Shown piece after piece: positions 55,401 to 64,000 of a stretch of 64,000 bases of DNA (positions are counted from its first letter, which is position 1; the number at the start of each line of letters is the position of its first letter). A program made the position numbers and the translations under genes. Where the stretch lies: assembly GCA_036346405.1 (NCBI GenBank), contig CM070553.1:71364976-71428975 (forward strand), written 5' to 3'. Under the pieces are notes generated by a model. That model was not told the origin of the DNA and ran no database searches. It worked only from the letters and a program-made list of their open reading frames with translations. The DNA is from Phyllostachys edulis (lineage: Eukaryota > Streptophyta > Magnoliopsida > Poales > Poaceae).

Positions 55401-57011
55401 GCCTAGAACGGCGGCGAGCCGGAGTTAAGCGGCGCCATACGACGGTGTGCGTGCATGTGCGAGTTTAGCTCATGGTGTGCAAACAAGCGTCGCATAAGCT
55501 AAGGTAAGGCGTTTGGAAGCTCACCGAGGCTTAGGAGAGACCGAGAAGCTTCGGGTGCGGGTTGGCCCGCGAATGGCGACGGCGGCGACAAGCTCTCCGG
55601 GGTAGGGCATCATACACAAAGCGAAGAACAATGAGTTCTCCGAGGAGGTTAAGGAGGATAAGGAGATGGTGTAAAACGATGGATTGGAAATCAGCTTACC
55701 CGATCGACAAAGGAGGACGAAAAAAAGATCTTAACCGATAATGGGGAAAATCTCAAATTCTGACTCACGCCAATAATCCGACAAATTAGTCGAGGGGAAC
55801 GTTAGCTAGGCCCTAAGGCACAAAGTGACGCGGAAGAAATTGAGAGGAGCTCACGGAGACGAAAATGACAAGAAGGGGTCGCCTGCACGCTCGAGCTCAC
55901 CGAGAGCTTGAAGATGAACCCGGCTACAAGGCAATCGAAGCAATGTGATTAGCAAAATGGGTAAGGTAAGGAACACGTGTCGAGGGCTACCACCCGGTCG
56001 ATTAACTTACGGAGAGGAGAACGAAGGAGAGCTCCTCTTCCCTCAGACCCGAGAGGAAAGATGGGGGAAATGAGAGCAGCCAAGGGGGTATTAAGCTCAG
56101 AGAAAGGTGGGAGCGGGCGCGGTGTAGAGAGGGGAACGACTCGGAGTGGCTTACTTGGGCGGTGGGCGCGACAGGCTCGAGTGCGAAGGATTGGCCGCAG
56201 CGTGGAGCTCGACCTCTGCATGAAGGCCTTGCCTGTTGGAGAAGACAGTCCGGCAGGTGGGACCGAGGTGGCAGCGACTCAAGGCGCGGAAGGGCAACGG
56301 GCGACGCGGCTCAATCGGACGCCATTTGATCGGGATCGACGGCTCACGATATAAGGTGAGGTTTTGAGTCATTGAAGGGGTGCGACGATCTGGGCGTCGG
56401 TCTTTGATCCAACGCGTGCATGCATCGGTGCATTTAGGTGGCTTGACCGAGCCGCTCATTGGGTCGGACTCGAGCCCCATGAATAGTACTTAACCAGCTT
56501 GGTTTATAGGGTTTGACTAAGTTTAAATTTGATCCTCCAGTTTGACCAGAGCCTTAAAAATATAAATAAAATCCCAAAAATTCTGAAATAATTTCCAGAG
56601 GTTCTGGGATAGTCTAAAGTTCATAAAAATTATAATATCATACTGTTCATGATATAATTTGGATAGTATAAATCCAAACTTAAGGTAGGTTATATAATTG
56701 GGTTTGAATTTTAATAGGGTTTAAACTTGTTCCAAAAATTTAGGAAAAAATTATATTAATTCAAGATAATTAATATAGTATTTGAATAAATTATTTTCAA
56801 GGAAACTTTAGTAGCATTTGTTCTGGTTTTTCTTTTGGGGTTCCATTTACAATATAAGTTTAATCCTTTCACGATTTTCCAAGTGCAATATACAATGTAA
56901 ATGCTAGAAATCATGATGCATGCTAGTGAGATGCATAGTAATCAGCTTTATTAATTTGAGATTATCAAGAGATGTACAGAATCCTTTTTATTTATTTGGG
57001 GATGTGATAAA
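52454..57011 (-). repeat. G6 3' LTR, 4.56 kb
   Basis: Starts TGTGAGGACCCCCG (LTR end, plus-strand view) and runs to about 57011, beside the polypurine tract. 52454-54470 match 61985-64000. It is AT-rich at 52454-54940 and 56480-57011, and GC-rich at 55240-56470 with short overlapping frames on both strands that I do not accept as genes. No tandem arrays are seen. Confidence 0.92.
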
Positions 57012-57022
57012 CCTCCCCCATT
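57012..57022 (-). other. G6 polypurine tract
   Basis: The minus strand reads AATGGGGGAGG just before the LTR start (TTTATCACATCCCC), a variant of the TGTAACATCCC start in the other family. Confidence 0.75.
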
Positions 57023-57167
57023 TAAAAGATCTCGCCCCTAGATCGTGGTAGGGTGGAAGTTGGATAGAAAGGTTCTAAAAGATTTTATTATATCAGTTGT
57101 CTTTATTTCTTTCAAAGATAGTGCTAAGATGCTTTGCAAGGTAACCAAGTATAATCTTACGTTTTCC

Positions 57168-57434
57168 TTACCCGCTTTGTTTAACCTTGCCTTTCTTGAT
57201 ATGAAGGCACTTCAAGTAAAGAGTTCCTGATATTCTTGCGAATTGATCCTCACGTTCGGTAGCTTCATCTTCAGTATGATTGCTCCATTGCACTTTGATG
57301 AACTTGACATTGCGATTCCTTGTCTTGCGTTCTGCTTCTTCAAGAATGCGGATAGGGCGCTCCGGATAAGAAAGATCGGATTGCAATTCGAGTTCTTCTA
57401 ACTCGATGGCCGGTTGGAACACGAAGACACTTCT
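57168..57434 (-). pseudogene. G6 chromodomain, frameshifted at its end
   Basis: The frame reads PAIELEELELQSDLSYPERP, then IRILEEAERKTRNRNVKFIK and VQWSNHTEDEATEREDQF. A tryptophan expected in DEATWEREDQ is missing, which fits a base loss near that point. It joins the integrase C-terminal frame at 57435 through a frameshift. Confidence 0.85.
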
Positions 57435-58370
57435 TCAATTGAAAACGTGGAATACATCGTGAACATCCGATAGTGAAGGTGGCAATTCCAAACGATAGGC
57501 TACCGATCCTATTTTGGCTAGGACACGGAATGGTCCGATGTAGCGAGGTGCCAATTTGCCTTTGACTTGGAAACGATGCATTCCTTTCATAGGAGAGACT
57601 TTAAGGTAGACATGATCATCCACTTTAAAACTCAACTCCCGACGCAGCGGCGGTCGGCATAAGATTTTTGACGAGATTGAGCCGTCCGAGTCGTTCATGA
57701 TCGACACGAACTTGCTCTTCGCGTCCTCCACCAAGGTTGGACCATAAAATGGTCTCTCCCGCTTGCACCAGTTCAAAGGTGTTCTACAAGCTCTCCCATA
57801 CAATGCTTCAAAGGGGGACATTTGTATGCTTGATTGAAAACTATTGTTGTAGGAGAACTCCGCAAACGGTAAGCATTTCTCCCAATTGTTGCCATAGGAT
57901 AGCACACAAGCTCGGAGAAGGTCTTCTAAAATTTGGTTCACCCTTTCAGTTTGTCCATCTGTTTGCGGATGGTAAGCGGAGCTGAAAGATAGATTGGTCC
58001 CCATGGCTTTATGTAAGCAACTCCAAAAGTGGGATGTGAATTGAGGGCCTCTATCCGACACAATTACTTTTGGTACCCCATGGAGACAAACGATCTTGGA
58101 GATATACAGCTCTGCTAGCTTGGCTCCGGGGTAAGTGGTCTTGACAGGAATAAAGTGAGCAACCTTTGTTAGGCGATCGACGATCACCCAAATGGAATCG
58201 AATCCAGATTGAGTCCTTGGAAGGCCGGTGATAAAATCCATGCCAACTTCTTCCCACTTCCACTTGGGAATGGGCAGGGGTTGTAGAGTACCGCTTGGCT
58301 TTAAATGCTCGACCTTGACTCTTTGGCATACATCACAACCGCAACAAAGCGAAGCGATTTGTTGTTTCAT
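57435..58370 (-). CDS. G6 integrase, 311-codon open frame
   Basis: Begins inside the zinc finger (CGCDVCQRVKVEH). The catalytic triad D45 (GMDFITGLPRTQ), D106 (VSDRGPQFTS) and E142 (TDGQTERVNQ) is intact with 35 residues between the last two. The frame continues through CLPFAEFSYNNSFQSSIQMS, a less conserved stretch around residues 215-240 (likely locally frameshifted), and VYLKVSPMKGMHRFQVKGKL to LSDVHDVFHVFN. The start is a mid-protein methionine. The upstream half of the zinc finger is in another frame. Confidence 0.92.
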   Translation of the reverse strand: MKQQIASLCCGCDVCQRVKVEHLKPSGTLQPLPIPKWKWEEVGMDFITGLPRTQSGFDSIWVIVDRLTKVAHFIPVKTTYPGAKLAELYISKIVCLHGVPKVIVSDRGPQFTSHFWSCLHKAMGTNLSFSSAYHPQTDGQTERVNQILEDLLRACVLSYGNNWEKCLPFAEFSYNNSFQSSIQMSPFEALYGRACRTPLNWCKRERPFYGPTLVEDAKSKFVSIMNDSDGSISSKILCRPPLRRELSFKVDDHVYLKVSPMKGMHRFQVKGKLAPRYIGPFRVLAKIGSVAYRLELPPSLSDVHDVFHVFN

Positions 58371-59238
58371 TCAACTCCACCAAAGTCGCTTTTTAAATCG
58401 TGGTACATCTTGGTACTACGGATGAATAGAGAACTTGGAATCATGAGCCTCTTTGAGAATAAGCTCCCTCAAAGTACGATCAAAAGGTACTACCAACCGG
58501 TTTCGAAACAAAGGGCACCATGTGCATCTTCTTTGAAGCATTTGGCCTTGCCTCTCTTCATTTCAGCCGGATCTTTGCGACTTCCATGTCGGTCTTTTGA
58601 GCTTCTCGAATCTGGTCCTCAAGTGTAAAATTCACACTTAGGGCAGCTAGAGAGCCTTCTTCAATTATTTCTAGGTGGAGACGTTGCATTGCAAAGACAC
58701 AACCTGCGAGAAAATGGAGTTACCGATACACGCTTGCATTGATATTTTCTACTTAATGCATCGGCAACAACATTGGCTTTTACCGATGATAGTGGAGTCC
58801 CATATCATAATCCTTGATTAACTCAAGCCATCTTCTTTGCCTCAAGTTCAGATTGGCTTGGGTGAAAATATATTTGAGACTTTTGTGATCGGTGTAAATC
58901 TCATGCGATTACCTATGAGGTAATGTCGCCATATTTTCAGAGCATGAACTACGGCTGCAAGCTCTAAGTCATGTGTGGGATAATTAGCTTCATGAGGCCT
59001 CAATTGCCTTGACGATATGCCACCACTTGGCCCTCTTGCATAAGCACACAACCGAGCCCGTGGCGAGATGCATCACAAGAAATATCGGCTCTTATGAATA
59101 TCCCAGATGAGCACGGAGCTTTGGTCAAGATCTCTCAAGGTGTGAAAACTTTCTCACACTCTGCTGACCATTCAATTTCTTTTCTTTCTTTAAGAGTTGG
59201 GTCATTGGCCTCGCAATTTTAGAGAAATCCTTGATGAA
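58371..59238 (-). pseudogene. G6 RNase H and integrase linker, broken
   Basis: 58848-59051 reads SRQLRPHEANYPTHDLELAA and VVHALKIWRHYLIGNRM, the centre of RNase H. The DHKSLKY-type segment (near 58880) and the tail to the integrase zinc finger are split among frames. At least five frameshifts. Confidence 0.82.
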
Positions 59239-59943
59239 TCAAGGTAGTATCCCGCAAGTCCAAGGAAATCGCGAATGTCGGTGACGCTCTTGGGTTGTTT
59301 CGATCAAGTACATCTTTGACTTTGCTTGGATCAACAGCGACACCACCCTTGGATAGGACATGACCCAAGAAACTAACTTCGCGCAGCCAGAATTCACATT
59401 TGCTAAATTTGGCATACAATTGATGTTTGCTTGAAGCTTCTCCAACACAAGCCGCAGGTGCTGCTCATGTTCTTCATCAGTCTTTGAGTAGATAAGGATA
59501 TCATCGATGAATATGACGACAAACTTATCTAAGTACTCCATGAAAACCGAATTCATGAGGTTCATGAAGTACGCGGGAGCATTCGTCAATCCAAAGGACA
59601 TGACAGTGTACTCGTACAAGCCGTATCGAGTAGAAAATGCTGTCTTCGGTATGTCTTCAGCTCTAACTTTGATTTGATGGTAGCCCAATCTCAAATCGAT
59701 CTTGGAGAAAACCTGGGCTCCATTCAGTTGATCGAACAAATCATCTATTCTAGGAAGTGGATATTTGTTCTTGACAGTTACTTCGTTCAACGGACGGTAG
59801 TCGACACACATCCGTAAACTCTTGTCTTTCTTCTTGACAAAGATAGCCGGACATCCCCAAGGTGAGGAGCTCGGCCTAATAAATCCCTTATCTAAAAGTT
59901 CTTTAAGTTGTTCTTTTAGTTCCACTAACTCATTAGGAGGCAT
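59239..59943 (-). CDS. G6 reverse transcriptase, 234-codon frame
   Basis: PPNELVELKEQLKELLDKGF, RPSSSPWGCPAIFVKKKDKS, LRMCVDYRPLNEVTVKNKYP, QVFSKIDLRLGYHQIKV (first catalytic aspartate) and MSFGLTNAPAYFMNLMNSVF. FVVIFIDDILIYSKTDEEHE carries the catalytic DD. After residue 180 a frameshift enters the thumb; the correct thumb (YAKFSKCEFWLREVSFLGHV, LSKGGVAVDPSK) is read in the overlapping frame 59219-59419. Confidence 0.92.
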   Translation of the reverse strand: MPPNELVELKEQLKELLDKGFIRPSSSPWGCPAIFVKKKDKSLRMCVDYRPLNEVTVKNKYPLPRIDDLFDQLNGAQVFSKIDLRLGYHQIKVRAEDIPKTAFSTRYGLYEYTVMSFGLTNAPAYFMNLMNSVFMEYLDKFVVIFIDDILIYSKTDEEHEQHLRLVLEKLQANINCMPNLANVNSGCAKLVSWVMSYPRVVSLLIQAKSKMYLIETTQERHRHSRFPWTCGILP

Positions 59944-60145
59944 CCGATACGGCCTTTTTGAGATTGGGGCGATGCAGGCGCAAGCTCGATCACTAATTCA
60001 ACTTCACGATCGGGGGCATGCCCGAAGTTCTTCCGAAAGACATCCGGATAGTCACATACTCTGGTACTTTCTCCAAATCAAGGGAGGTACTAGCCTCTAG
60101 GGCATAAAGATGAGAGTTGCCCACTAAAGGTGCAAAATGACATGG

Positions 60146-60600
60146 CTACCGTCCCTCGCTAGGATCAAACCGATCGTTGGCACAATCGATCTTTCCCTTA
60201 TTTTTGGACAGCCAATCCATCCCTAAAATCACATCAATACCCACCGAACTTATCACTATTAAATTTGCCAAGAAATTAGTCGTTTCAATTTCTATTCTTA
60301 CGTCCCGACAGACTTGATCGGTTTGGAAAACCGATCCCGGGGACTGAATATGATAAGGTGGGTGAAGCTTAAGTATTTCAAATTGATTATGTGCAGCATA
60401 ATCTCTTTTTATGAATGAATGGGATGCTCCTGAATCAAATAAAACTGATGCTGGACAAGAATTAACAAGAAGGGTACCTAACACGACGTCTAGAGTGCCG
60501 CTTGCCTCCTCGGCGGTGACGTGGTTAACTCGCCCACGTGCAGGGACCTGAGGAGGGGTAGATACTGCTCTCATAGGTGGTGCGGGTCTTGCCGCAGCTG
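60146..60600 (-). CDS. G6 protease, open
   Basis: A clean frame reads VLGTLLVNSCPASVLFDSGA (active site D encoded at 60434-60436), SHSFIKRDYAAHNQFEILKL, VCRDVRIEIETTNFLANLIV and GIDVILGMDWLSKNKGKIDC. It is the most intact protease here. Upstream, in the same general region, are the last zinc knuckles. The start is not assigned because protease is part of the polyprotein. Confidence 0.88.
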
Positions 60601-60639
60601 ATGTAGTAGGAGCCTCTGTAGGTCTGAGGCATTCCTCGC

Positions 60640-61465
60640 TGCTTGGCGAGGCACTTATCTGCATAGTGGCCCTGACGACCACAATGAAAGCATGTGACAT
60701 TGGGCCTGTAAGGGCTACTGCCTTGGGAGTTCTTACCCCCAATAAACTTCTGAGCTGCTGGAGATGCTGAGGAAGTCCTCAGTGGCGCTGGAGCTGGCAG
60801 TAGTGTAGGAGCTTGATAAGTTCGAGGCATCCCTTGCTTCCTCGCAAGGCATTTAGGCGCATAGTGACCAATGCGGCCACAGTAAAAGCAAGTGACATTG
60901 GGCCCCTTATCGATAGATCCTTGAAGATCTCGAACACGGATGGTAAAAGCTTGGTGTTTCTCTGGACAGAATATCGCAAAATGTCCCGGAGTGTTGCAAA
61001 GGAAACAAATAAGGTTCCTATCTTTATGGGACCGATTTCGATGCTTCTTCTCGGGTGGGCCTTGCGTAACCTCTTGGCCAGAGTTTGCCTTGGTGACGGC
61101 TGCGTGAAAATCCTTCGTTGAAGTTCAATCGAATTGGTGATCATCTGGCGAAGATGACACTCTTTGGGACAAGGATCATGTCCTCGCAGAGAAACAAGTG
61201 ACCTTGGTAGTTGGGCAACTTCCCGGTGGATGGTCTCCGTCGCAGCTTGGGACAACTTGAAGTGCACTGCTCGACGTAGTGTCCTTCCTCGCCACAGCGT
61301 CGACAGACCGTGGCCTCCGCCATGGCTCTTTTTAACTTCCTTAATTCACATTGGTGGGTGAAGTGCCCCACCTTGCTGCATTCAAGACATGTGACGGTGT
61401 GTTGAATTCCGTGGATGGTGACTTTTCCTAGGTTGAGTGCTAGAAGGAGTATTAGGTCCTGCCAT
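60640..61465 (-). pseudogene. G6 gag region: array of five CCHC knuckles, no capsid seen
   Basis: ATG at 61465 in the context CAGGATGGCAGG starts MAGPNTPSSTQPRK. Zinc knuckles of the form C-X2-C-X4-H-X4-C then lie at 61348-61389 (CLECSKVGHFTHQC), 61264-61305 (CRRCGEEGHYVEQC), 60966-61007 (CFLCNTPGHFAIFC), 60849-60890 (CFYCGRIGHYAPKC) and 60651-60692 (CFHCGRQGHYADKC). The first two share a frame, as do the last three, with a frameshift between. A damaged sixth unit may lie near 61150-61190 (GHDPCPKEC). Only 76 bases separate the ATG from the first knuckle, so the Retrotrans_gag capsid domain, present in G5, is absent or unrecognisable. Confidence 0.85.
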
Positions 61466-61968
61466 CCTGTTGTCACACAGATGGTTAGATGATAGACGAG
61501 TGATACACTTGATCGAGTGTGGAATGAAAATCTGGATAGCAAGGAGAAAACCTAAAACTAGAATGCACATGGTAATGAAATGCACCAAATGAGAACACCA
61601 CAAGAAGGCAAAAGACATAAAAACCAACTCAAGATCCATTAAAGTAATACTTTGCCTTTTTGGGTTACAATTACATTTATATAAGCCCGTAGGCAATTAG
61701 TAATTGTCCGAAACAAAATTTCTTGCAAAACAACACTGAAAGTTCAACAACTACATACCCATTACAAGAATCTAAGGGCAAGAAGGACAAGGTGAGATAG
61801 TTTCGTAAACAAAACCGTAATAGGGTAAGAAATGATTCTAAGATGGATGAGGAATAAAAGATACCCTTAACTTAACTTTCCAAAGTAATTTTGATAACAA
61901 AGAAAATATTTTGACCAAGAGGCTTGCTAAACTTAACGCCCATGCTAACTCTAACCTCTAACAAGATG
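61466..61968 (-). other. G6 untranslated leader
   Basis: About 500 bp with no coding similarity I recognise. Just before the ATG the minus strand has GTGTGACAACAG, again an AG-type acceptor context as in G3 and G5. The stretch near 61800-61860 (TTCCTCATCCATCTTA on the minus strand) resembles the G5 leader. Confidence 0.55.
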
Positions 61969-61981
61969 GCTCGATATTAAC
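61969..61981 (-). other. G6 primer-binding site (diverged initiator tRNA-Met type)
   Basis: The minus strand reads TTAATATCGAGCC next to the 5' LTR end. The position is right; the first bases differ from the usual TGGTATC. Confidence 0.65.
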
Positions 61982-61984
61982 GCT

Positions 61985-64000
61985 CGTGAGGACCCCGAAT
62001 TATCTCCGTAAGACCGAGACTAAGCATGGTCTTAAGGACATAACCCTTGAGCCTCAAGTAAATGGGTTCCAACTTAACTCAATCTAAGTGAAAGGCTTAA
62101 CTAACACTAGAGCCCCAACGATCATGCGTCTCGCTCCTTGCAAGCACTACATGATTGTCGGTTCCCCAAATAGTCAAACACTACACTTAGTGAGTTAAAT
62201 AGGAAGTTACTAACAGTGAGTATGCAAACATATTGGCTCCCAAGATCAGCGACCAATATGCCCATACTCTCATTCAACGTTGATCACATCCATACAACAA
62301 TCATACATTCACAATTCAAAAGACATACAACATAATAGTTCAAATGTATGACTATTACAAGTGGCCGATCGCCAAATTGAAATAATATCATAAAGTAACA
62401 GCGAAGCAATGTAAATAAACCAAAAGTCCAGCATAGTATGCCCATAACCCATCGGCAATCGATCGATAAAGATAGCACTACTCGTCGGTCGCCGCTTAAA
62501 TCGGCGCCGACGAGATCGACGGCTCACAAATCTCCTCACCTGAAATTGTAGTAACGGGTTGAGTACAAACGTGCTATAAAGTCTTACACAAATAAAAATT
62601 AGTTATGCATAGAGGTTGTTCCAAAGGATGGCTCATATTGGCTTAGTTTTGCGAAAGGACGCAACAATTTTAACAACCTACACATACTAGTTTTTCAATT
62701 GCAATTTTATAAACAGATTTGAAGTAGGAGTAAAGTACAAGAATAAGTAACAAATGAATCATACAAAAGACAAAGTGGCTGTCCACTTTGAGTATAAAGC
62801 AACATGAATAACCCATTCATGACGAACCAAGTTATAACCCAAATTTTAATTTCCATATCTAACAATAGCAACCATGTAACTCAAGTGTTGTCCATAACCG
62901 TGGACACGGCTATTCGAATAGATTTATACCCTGCAGGGGTGTACTACTTTACCCACATGACTTGATTAGCCCATAAGCCTCCAGATGCCTCCGAATATAG
63001 CATACTTCCTATGGTATGCCGGCCGGGTAAACCAAGACTTAGTATTTTTCAGCAAGTTGATACCATTGAGTTGAATCACCCATGCGCGACGTAATCCCAT
63101 TTAAGTGTAGGCTAGCCTCCTACCTTAAACGGACGCATAAGTTGTGTCGGAAATGCCAACCCAATTAAATAAAGCTTAAATAGGGCTTGCCCTCACTATA
63201 AAGAATTGCAATTGGCACCCTTATGGATCATATATGCGATAGAACGCCTATATGCCCTCACACCACCAGTCATCAACTCAACAATACCAACCCCTTACTT
63301 AACTAAGCAGTGCCCATACACCGCATGTGGCAGCACGAGTTTTACTTGAATCAAAGATGTTACCAAAGTTCGGTCCTTAATTATCTAGACAAGTCTACCA
63401 CTTTCCCAAGTCTCGTGCACGGAGGCACCATCACTAACCATCACTTGTCCAGACCATAAGTTCATTTAAAAGTGATAAAATTTAACTTATAAAACAGATA
63501 CGAAGATCTGAAACAAAGGTATATAGAGAAAGTTGTGTTCATCCCATAATTGCTCAAGTTAATCCCGACAATCAATCTACCGCTCTAGACTTGCATGGCT
63601 AAGCAAACCCAAACCATAGATAATTCACACAACCTATCTTAAGCATGTGGTACTGAAGTTATTCATAATTCAAGATAATCCTCAACAATTGGATATAACT
63701 ATTCTACACATCACAAAAATAGCGACCTTGTAAAATAATCATGCAAGCAATTATCATTGCACTTAACTTAACAAAACTAGGATCAAATATGATGCAAAAG
63801 AAAGTTCAAATGATGCTTGCCTTGCTGGTAGCTAAGCTGCTCTCCCTCAGTAGCGTAAAGATCGATATCAATAGGCTCGGTATCTAGATAAATACAATAC
63901 CGAATGAATAGCGAGAAATACTCAAAAATCTAAAGTACTCAAAAATGCATGATTTTTCTACAGTAGGTAAATCATGATTTTAGATGAATTTAGGTGAAAG
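61985..64000 (-). repeat. G6 5' LTR, right end off the window
   Basis: Matches 52454 onward with very few differences over about 2 kb (for example AATGGGTTCC against AATGGATTCC near 62067). It is AT-rich LTR-end sequence with no gene. Confidence 0.93.

Larger units (their letters stand above)
52454..64000 (-). mobile_element. G6: divergent Tekay/Del-like gypsy chromovirus nested in G5
   Basis: Minus-strand element: 3' LTR 52454-57011, polypurine tract, chromodomain, integrase, RNase H, RT, protease, an unusual gag, leader, primer site, 5' LTR from about 61985 to beyond the window. The LTR copies are nearly identical over the 2 kb visible, including shared non-coding details, so this is the youngest insertion. 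RT and integrase resemble G3 and G5 at protein level but are clearly a different subfamily. The LTRs have no GAGGTC arrays. Confidence 0.94.

Noticed and set aside
55949..56480. Overlapping 109-125 codon frames on both strands in the G6 LTR
   Set aside because: Arginine/proline/glycine-rich products of GC-rich DNA, open on both strands, with no family resemblance. The second G6 LTR does not reach this region in the window, so conservation cannot be tested.

Overview
This 64 kb window is plant nuclear DNA made almost entirely of LTR retrotransposons nested inside one another. I see no host gene, no structural RNA gene and no CRISPR-like locus. The plant assignment rests on two element types. 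One is Ty3/gypsy chromoviruses of the Tekay/Del type: pol order protease-RT-RNase H-integrase, a C-terminal chromodomain, and a primer-binding site matching initiator tRNA-Met. The other is Ty1/copia elements of the SIRE/Maximus type. Fairly GC-rich coding sequence hints at a monocot, but this is weak. LTR sequence makes up roughly 60% of the window.

Layout, left to right. G1 (gypsy, minus strand): 3' LTR 1-4582, chromodomain remnant to 5054, then a copia element C1 (5055-16247, plus strand), then a truncated 5' LTR (16248-19508). C2 (copia, plus strand) is the oldest visible host: its 5' LTR resumes at 19509 and its gag runs from 20846. The C2 gag is split by G3 (gypsy, minus strand, 21464-37167), a full-length 15.7 kb element with two 5.25 kb LTRs. 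The gag frame resumes for about 135 bp after G3 and is then cut by G4 (gypsy, plus strand, partial LTR 37306-40587). G5 (gypsy, plus strand, 40588-52453, continuing past the window) sits in the G4 LTR, and G6 (gypsy, minus strand, 52454-64000, right end off the window) sits in the G5 3' LTR. That is seven elements and at least three nesting levels.

G1, G3, G4 and G5 belong to one family. Their roughly 5.3 kb LTRs hold two arrays built on a GAGGTC/GACCTC core. The U3 array consists of about 41-nt imperfect palindromes repeated every ~80 bp upstream of a candidate TATA box. The second array lies downstream of that TATA box and is made of shorter direct repeats. G6 is a different subfamily: its ~4.56 kb LTRs lack these arrays, and its Gag region carries at least five CCHC zinc knuckles but no recognisable capsid domain.

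Every copy has broken reading frames. The longest intact segment is the RNase H-integrase block of G3 (455 codons). LTR pairs are nearly identical in AT-rich stretches but differ by many one- to three-base indels in GC-rich stretches. Some frameshifts may therefore be consensus errors and not real mutations.
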